64,000 bases of DNA, from the NCBI GenBank assembly GCA_012064385.1, contig QRDG01000395.1, positions 496,001 through 560,000 of the forward strand, given 5' to 3'. The stretch is from Puccinellia tenuiflora. Taxonomy: Eukaryota; Streptophyta; Magnoliopsida; Poales; Poaceae. Positions within the stretch are counted from its first letter, which is position 1; each line of letters starts with the position of its first letter. The notes under the pieces were generated by a model. That model worked only from the letters and a program-made list of their open reading frames with translations, ran no database searches and had not been told where the DNA came from. Both the position numbers and the translations under genes were made by a program. This document shows, one piece after another, positions 58,440-64,000 of the stretch.

Positions 58440-61000
58440 CGGCAACGAATATCCTGGGCTAGCTGGCTGAAAGAAGCAGAGAGCGAGCGAAGATGAAGAC
58501 GAGGTGCTCTGCTCGCTCGGGCTGGACAGAGCTGTATGGGCAATGCGATGTGAGGACCAAGCGAGGCAGGCAAGAACTCTTATTGCAGCCTATGGACGGA
58601 AACGGCAAGAAAAGGGGACGCGCCCACCGCCCACTGCAGATTCCGATGCTATGTGCCGCAGCGAGAGACGCAGGAAGAAGAAGAAGATGATTAGATGATC
58701 TAGGAAAGAGGGAGGAGCATAGACCACGGATAGATAGAGAGGAGGGAGTGCGTAGGCAACAAAGGCTTGTGGCATTTGTAGGACTACACTACCGGTACTT
58801 GTTCTTGACCACTGCTACTGCTAGCTAGTACTAACTGTATTAGAGAGGTGGCAACAGCTTTACTTACCCCTCCTCTCCTCTTCTCCTAGTCACACACACA
58901 CTCGCCATTTTCTAGAAAAAGAAAGTCACACCACCAGCACCACCGGCACCGCCACGGACTGTTTTAGTTTAACCTTAACAAATGTTAGGGCTTAATTCGT
59001 GCTGCTTTATCTTTGTTAACAGCCCTTTAATCATGCTGTTTACCACCTTTGCTTTTCTTACTCCTCCTTGCATGGTTACTCTTACTTGCTTGGAATCGCA
59101 CATAAGATGGAGCAGGCGTAAAGAGGCGTCCCCTGACATTGCCAACTCTCGCAGGCATTTGTTTATGCCTCCCCGCTTTCTCAAGGCCTGCTCCTGCCTG
59201 CCTGCCTGGCTGTAAATTTGTGCACCCACCCCGCTCATCATTATTTGACTGTTTGCGGTTTTTTAATTAATCAATCCCTCGACACGGGCAATTATTTACA
59301 CGCCCTTCATGATCGGCATGATTAGTTTTGTGCAAGGGAAATTGGTGGTCAACATTAGGAGGGGCTGCGATCGAGGCAACTGCACATTTGCCCCCACGGC
59401 AAAGCAATGGCACTTTCGTTTCATCATATGGACTAAGAAGAGAGCAGAGATTGTTTGGAGGGGACCTTCATTCTTAGCGATTAATCCTGCAGCCGGTTTC
59501 ATACGAAATTTCTGATGCATATAATCCTTTGATTAGAGAAGCTCTGCTGTGCTCTGCTCTGCACAGCTGAGCTGAGAGAGATGCTTTTTTCCTCCCAGAG
59601 TTGAGATTCTCCTAATCTCAATCTTTTCTCTGCAGTACTAGTAAGATAAAAACTAGAGTATTCGTTAGCCTCGGGGTTAGCAAACGCTCGAATCTAGCTT
59701 TAGATTAGTTAAAGCCTACCACCCATGCAATACTTTTATTCACTCCAAACACGCTTTTGCCCCCCCTCTCCTGCTTAATAAGCTTTTAAACCCGGGCTTA
59801 ACAAAAGCATCAGGAAGCAGCTGTGTGCGTCATAAACCCATCTATCTCTGTATCTATCGACCTCCATGGCTTAACACTGCAAGAAGTGGCCTGCAAGTTA
59901 CAGGTTATTCCCCTGCAGGCAGCAGCTAACCTTACCTCCTCTTTATCTTTCTACTACTCAGCAAGCCTTTTCCCTCCTCATCTGCCTACCCACCATTAGT
60001 GTCGCCATTAGTAAACTGTTCACTCTAAAGCAGGAAGGAGAAGAAAAAAAAAAAGCAAAGGGACGTACGTACGTACGTACCGAATCTTGAGAGAAAATGC
60101 ATAGGGCCAGAGATTGGAAAGGATACGACTTCAAACTGCTCAGCTCAGGACATGGACCACGAGCGACGTAGATAACAAGCCTTGATAGATTCCGAGACCA
60201 GCGACCCCAGCTTAGCTCTGCTTTTTTATCCTTGAGCAGAAGAAGACCGTGGTAGCCTCGTAGCCACAGGGACAGGGCACAGGGGGCTCGCCCTACATAT
60301 CGCCTTCGCCATCCATGACCCGGTGCCACACACATACTAACCTTTTGCCAGTCCTGTGCACGGCAGCGTTGGCCGGCCTCGGCACAAGGCATTCACCCGT
60401 GCTACACAAACCTTGCAGCCATTGAGGAGGCGAATGGACCCGACCATCCACCAGATTATCTTCTTCTGCATCATTATGCTCGCCAGAAAGGTTGCTGCAG
60501 ATCTATGTCTCCTTCCCCAATCATTGCCACACAAATTCATTTGTACCATCCATCCATATGCAATGCACCCTGCATCCATCAGGGGCGGATAACGCGAGAC
60601 CATATCGGTCGACGCTGTCAACAACACTCAACAGGAACAGAGGATGAGCTGCAAATGAGAACAGCATTTTTTGTCAAGACAATAATTAGAGCAAATGCAG
60701 GCAGCACAACTGATATATGGATGAGAGTGGCTTCATGGGTTTAGGTCCTACATGTCGGCAGGCAGAGCAGCGGGCCGTCCGGTGTAAGTGAGAGCAGAGG
60801 ATTGATTCCTGCAAACAAAACAGCTCCAAGATATAGCAGCCAAACTGCTGTAAGTAAACAAACGGAATAATGTCTGCATGAGATTAGCTGGCAATCGTCT
60901 CTTTAGGAGCCCGGGGGAGCCTAGAGCTAAAATACACATCCATGTTATAATGCGATAAGAGTTTCCGCATTGGATTCGTTCGTCTCCCAGAATCTGCTCC
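58440..61000. other. bHLH leader, promoter and upstream intergenic sequence
   Basis: 58440-58800 is purine/pyrimidine-rich and is probably the 5' UTR. Further upstream no frame or element could be supported. A CTCC-rich stretch lies at 58860-58900. Confidence 0.4.
60062..60080. repeat. (ACGT)n microsatellite
   Basis: Four to five ACGT units, about 1.6 kb upstream of the bHLH start. Each unit is self-complementary and contains the core of many bZIP sites. Confidence 0.85.
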
Positions 61001-64000
61001 CTGTATATTGACTGTCCTTCTTAACAAGTTCTGACCGAATTTCGGTTTCTTCCATCCATGAACTAAAATTCACAGATTCTCCCTTTAAAATATGGACATC
61101 ATCAGAACAGCATACATCAAACAGCTATTACAAAGATAAACGGTCTAAGATCCAGAACAACTATAAAGAGTTTGTGATCTGAACATGCTAAGCTTCCTCA
61201 AAGTAAAAGAAGGATCGAAACAAATCCACCATGGCTATCATAATTTCTACTACATGCTACAAAAGTTTGTTATTGCAAAGATGTGTCGAGAAGCAAAGAA
61301 CACAAAAGCAGTCTTACCAGGATCATTACCAAGGATGAATGATTAGAGTTGAACAGGGATGGTTCGACTGCAGGGCAAGTTGGTGCATAGTATCTCCACA
61401 ATGTGAGCACACCTGTGTGTTAATTCAGCATTCGTTTCCATGTGCCAAGGGTACAGGATCTCTAATTGTGCTTAGGAAAGCGTATGTTACACCTTTTCTG
61501 TAAACAATAAACAAAGCACAGTCCATAGCAAAGCCAGCTGCACGCGAGATGCAACTGAGTGTAGTTTTGTGAAAGGTCTATGTTAGGTGAAACCTCCTTG
61601 CGGGCTATGATCATACAAAAGAAAGGCATAATAAATTACCAACTATTCTAAACCGTAATTATGCATTATGTCATACGCTAATGGTCTTACTATACTCTTA
61701 GGGCAGTGATTAGAGCTGCAAACTAGGGCTTAGGATGCGAAATACAAAATGCATATCTGGGGAACACTAAAGAACTTCCCCCAAGAGGGAACAATAAACT
61801 AATGGTGTTGATAAGGGCAGCAGGCTGTTTATTAAGGCCAACCTGTTAATGATTGGCGTGGAGCTAGGGCATTCTACTCTGTATCATATAACATTATGTC
61901 CGTGTGCATATGTGTATGCGTGCGTGTGTATGTTGCCTTGTGTGTGAAGAGAGAGAAAAAATCAATTTGTAATCATAGTGTACCAGATCTGGTCACTTGT
62001 GCCGTGTATAACTTTCTGGTGCCTAAGGGTGTCTATAATAGTAGAACAATAGTTTGTTTTTAACACTCCTATACACAATCTTGGATCAATGTTAAACACA
62101 ACCGCTTCATCGTAGAGAAAATGCTCTCTATAATTCAATACTGGCCACAAACTCCATAGTGTAATAGTTCTTATGTGGTTATGCCAAAGCGGTCTTTTCA
62201 CATGAGACATGGCTCAGTTTGTCTTCTGAGTTGTATTTCCTTTACCTCGCCCAAAATCAGACGCGGCAAAGCTAAGAGACAGCAGACATCACACAACTGG
62301 AGATTCCTATAATAAATTATCAATCAACTAGAATGCAAACTATCCAGTCGAATGACATGAGCCTGTTTCTGATAGAACCACCTAGCTTTGTTTCCTCATG
62401 GGACAAGGTTGATTAGATTAAATTTTGTTCAGTCCGTGAGTCCGGTGCCATCTGTAAAGAAAAGCAAACATCATATTACATGAAGAGTGAAGATGTTTGG
62501 TGTTTTACAGTCTTCCTCTTTGTCATATTATGTAAGATTTGAACTTCTTCATTCACTGGCTTTGATGCAACCATGCAGCGTTTCACTACCAAAGACAACT
62601 ACATATTCAAGAATGTGATTACTTTCACTCAAGAAGCTTGCCCGTCAGACAGCTCCCATGCTATAATTCCCAATAGGCATGCACTTGCATCATCCACTAT
62701 CTTTTTGTTCAAAAGCCAAGCCCCTACATCCAGCAGACCACCAGGCAGTAATAACAACAGCACGGTGGAAGTGATTAGTTATCTCCAATAGTGATGATCT
62801 TTGTCCTTGTTACAAATCCTCTTTACTTCATGAATTTAATATTTACTACCGTTTCTTGTGCAGAACGCTTCATGTCTCTCTCGAAATCAACATGTAGCAA
62901 GGGAGATAACAATACTAGCATACTAGTGGATAATTGCTCTCTCAGGAGTGCAAAAATTCCAGTACGTGAGTTTCTGATGCCCTGAAGGGCAGTTACCCAA
63001 GAATAAAATAGCAAGTTAAATTTATCACTTATCAGCCTGAACAGCTAATCCCACTTTTGCTACCATGTTTTACACTGCTCTAGTACTCAAAGTATCTTGA
63101 GTACAATATTGTAACTTACAAGACCCTTTTGTGGTTCAAATTAACCTGGTATACAATTCAAATTTCAACGAACATGTTCAGGTCTACTGTCACATATGCG
63201 GGATGTCATGGTAGAATATATAATGTGCAAATACAAGATATTATGGCATATGGAAAATCTGCAAAAATGGATGTACCTATAACGTAGATGTATTTATCAC
63301 GTACAAAAATATAGCATAAAAGCTAATGGATGGCGTGAAATGAAAATATAAATGCACAGACAAGGTCTCAGTTGACAGGCCAAAACTAAAAGTAAGCCCA
63401 CTCTCTCATAGGGAAAGCAGAAGCCTAGTTGGTCCTATTTCCTAGTTTTTATCATTCGAATGTGAGTTGTGAAGCTGTCATCCTCAATTGTATGATGAGG
63501 ACAGTAGGAAAAACAGCATTAAGTATGTATCAGGTAATTGATGATTCCGAGTCCCTACCATCTGAAGGATCTAAACTTATCTGAATTTAGTGCACTTTTG
63601 CGTAGGACATACATCTCAGATTCATGTTCAGTGAATCATGGAGACTGAAAAGGACAATAATTAGGTTTCAAGTTGCTGAGACATAAGAGAGTGGTTATCA
63701 TGGTGTTGGTTTATGGGTGGCTTAGCATTTAAGAGACATAAAATCGAGTCAAGAGCTTCATGGCACATTTACATCTTTCTCAAATTGACAAGTATAATTA
63801 TTGCCAAAATATTTTAAGCATGCTATATATTTCTTTGTAACAAGTAAAACTAGGCAACTGAATGGGAGCTCATCCGAAAGGTTACCAGTAATCTCCACAA
63901 GAACAAGACCCTTCTCTGAAATGATGAAATCGATTTGCATCCCTAACAATTATGCACCTCCCATAAATCTTGCTTAGAAGTTTAATCGCATTATGACAGT
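61000..64000. other. unassigned; possible exons of an unidentified minus-strand gene
   Basis: Mostly AT-rich. On the minus strand, 62850-62981 is an open 44-codon block with acceptor CCTTCAG and donor GGTAGTA, encoding LLREQLSTSMLVLLSPLLHV. 63886-63942 is similarly bounded (TTGTTAG / GGTAACC; DFIISEKGLVLVEIT). A further open stretch lies at about 62630-62790. No family was recognised, the phases of the two blocks do not join directly, and this may be chance. A TG-rich microsatellite lies at 61905-61945. Confidence 0.25.

Noticed and set aside
1..64000. CRISPR arrays, rRNA or tRNA genes, prokaryotic operons
   Set aside because: None seen; the tandem repeats here are LTR, CACTA or minisatellite arrays without unique equal-length spacers.

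Overview
This is a window of a plant nuclear genome, most likely a large, repeat-rich grass genome of the wheat/barley (Triticeae) type. The signs are CTCCCTCCGT-type Stowaway MITEs with TA duplications, CACTA and hAT elements, a gypsy 3' end, a LINE tail, nested insertions, and spliced genes with GC-rich first exons typical of grasses. One 354-base run of N (24947-25300) marks an assembly gap. The species and the rice-collinear position cannot be settled from the sequence alone.

Host genes in order: an intronless pentatricopeptide-repeat (PPR) protein gene (+, 1944-4040); a two-exon Dof zinc-finger transcription factor (-, 5578-8225); a 19-exon chloroplast Hsp90 gene, HSP90C (+, 27396-32072), with a heat-shock element and TATA box upstream and an apparent one-base deficit in its transit-peptide exon; a decayed F-box/LRR gene (+, 32892-42677); and a seven-exon bHLH transcription factor (-, 56113-58439).

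Between and inside these lie mobile elements. A gypsy 3' end and LTR fill 1-1621, and a second LTR fragment lies at 9376-10211. A tandem duplication at 14.8-17.0 kb has a Stowaway and a LINE fragment only in its second copy. An 8-kb CACTA-like element (18264-26274) carries a five-copy ~650-bp array. A complete hAT element (46077-52226, 8-bp target duplication) encodes a full-length transposase with one in-frame stop, and holds a nested CACTA in its 5' intron (46809-48521, TSD TTC). Several MITEs also have readable target-site duplications.

The most informative locus is the F-box/LRR gene. Its last exon is cut twice: by a 5,050-bp TG...CA element flanked by CGTGG (read as a solo LTR of a long-LTR family), and 48 bases further on by a 1.3-kb PIF/Harbinger-type element flanked by TTA. 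Removing both elements, with one copy of each target duplication, leaves an exon of exactly 128 codons that ends in a natural stop. The same gene also has a Tourist MITE in intron 1, a foldback MITE in intron 4 and two frameshifts in exon 3.

No bacterial-type operon, CRISPR array, rRNA or tRNA gene was seen.
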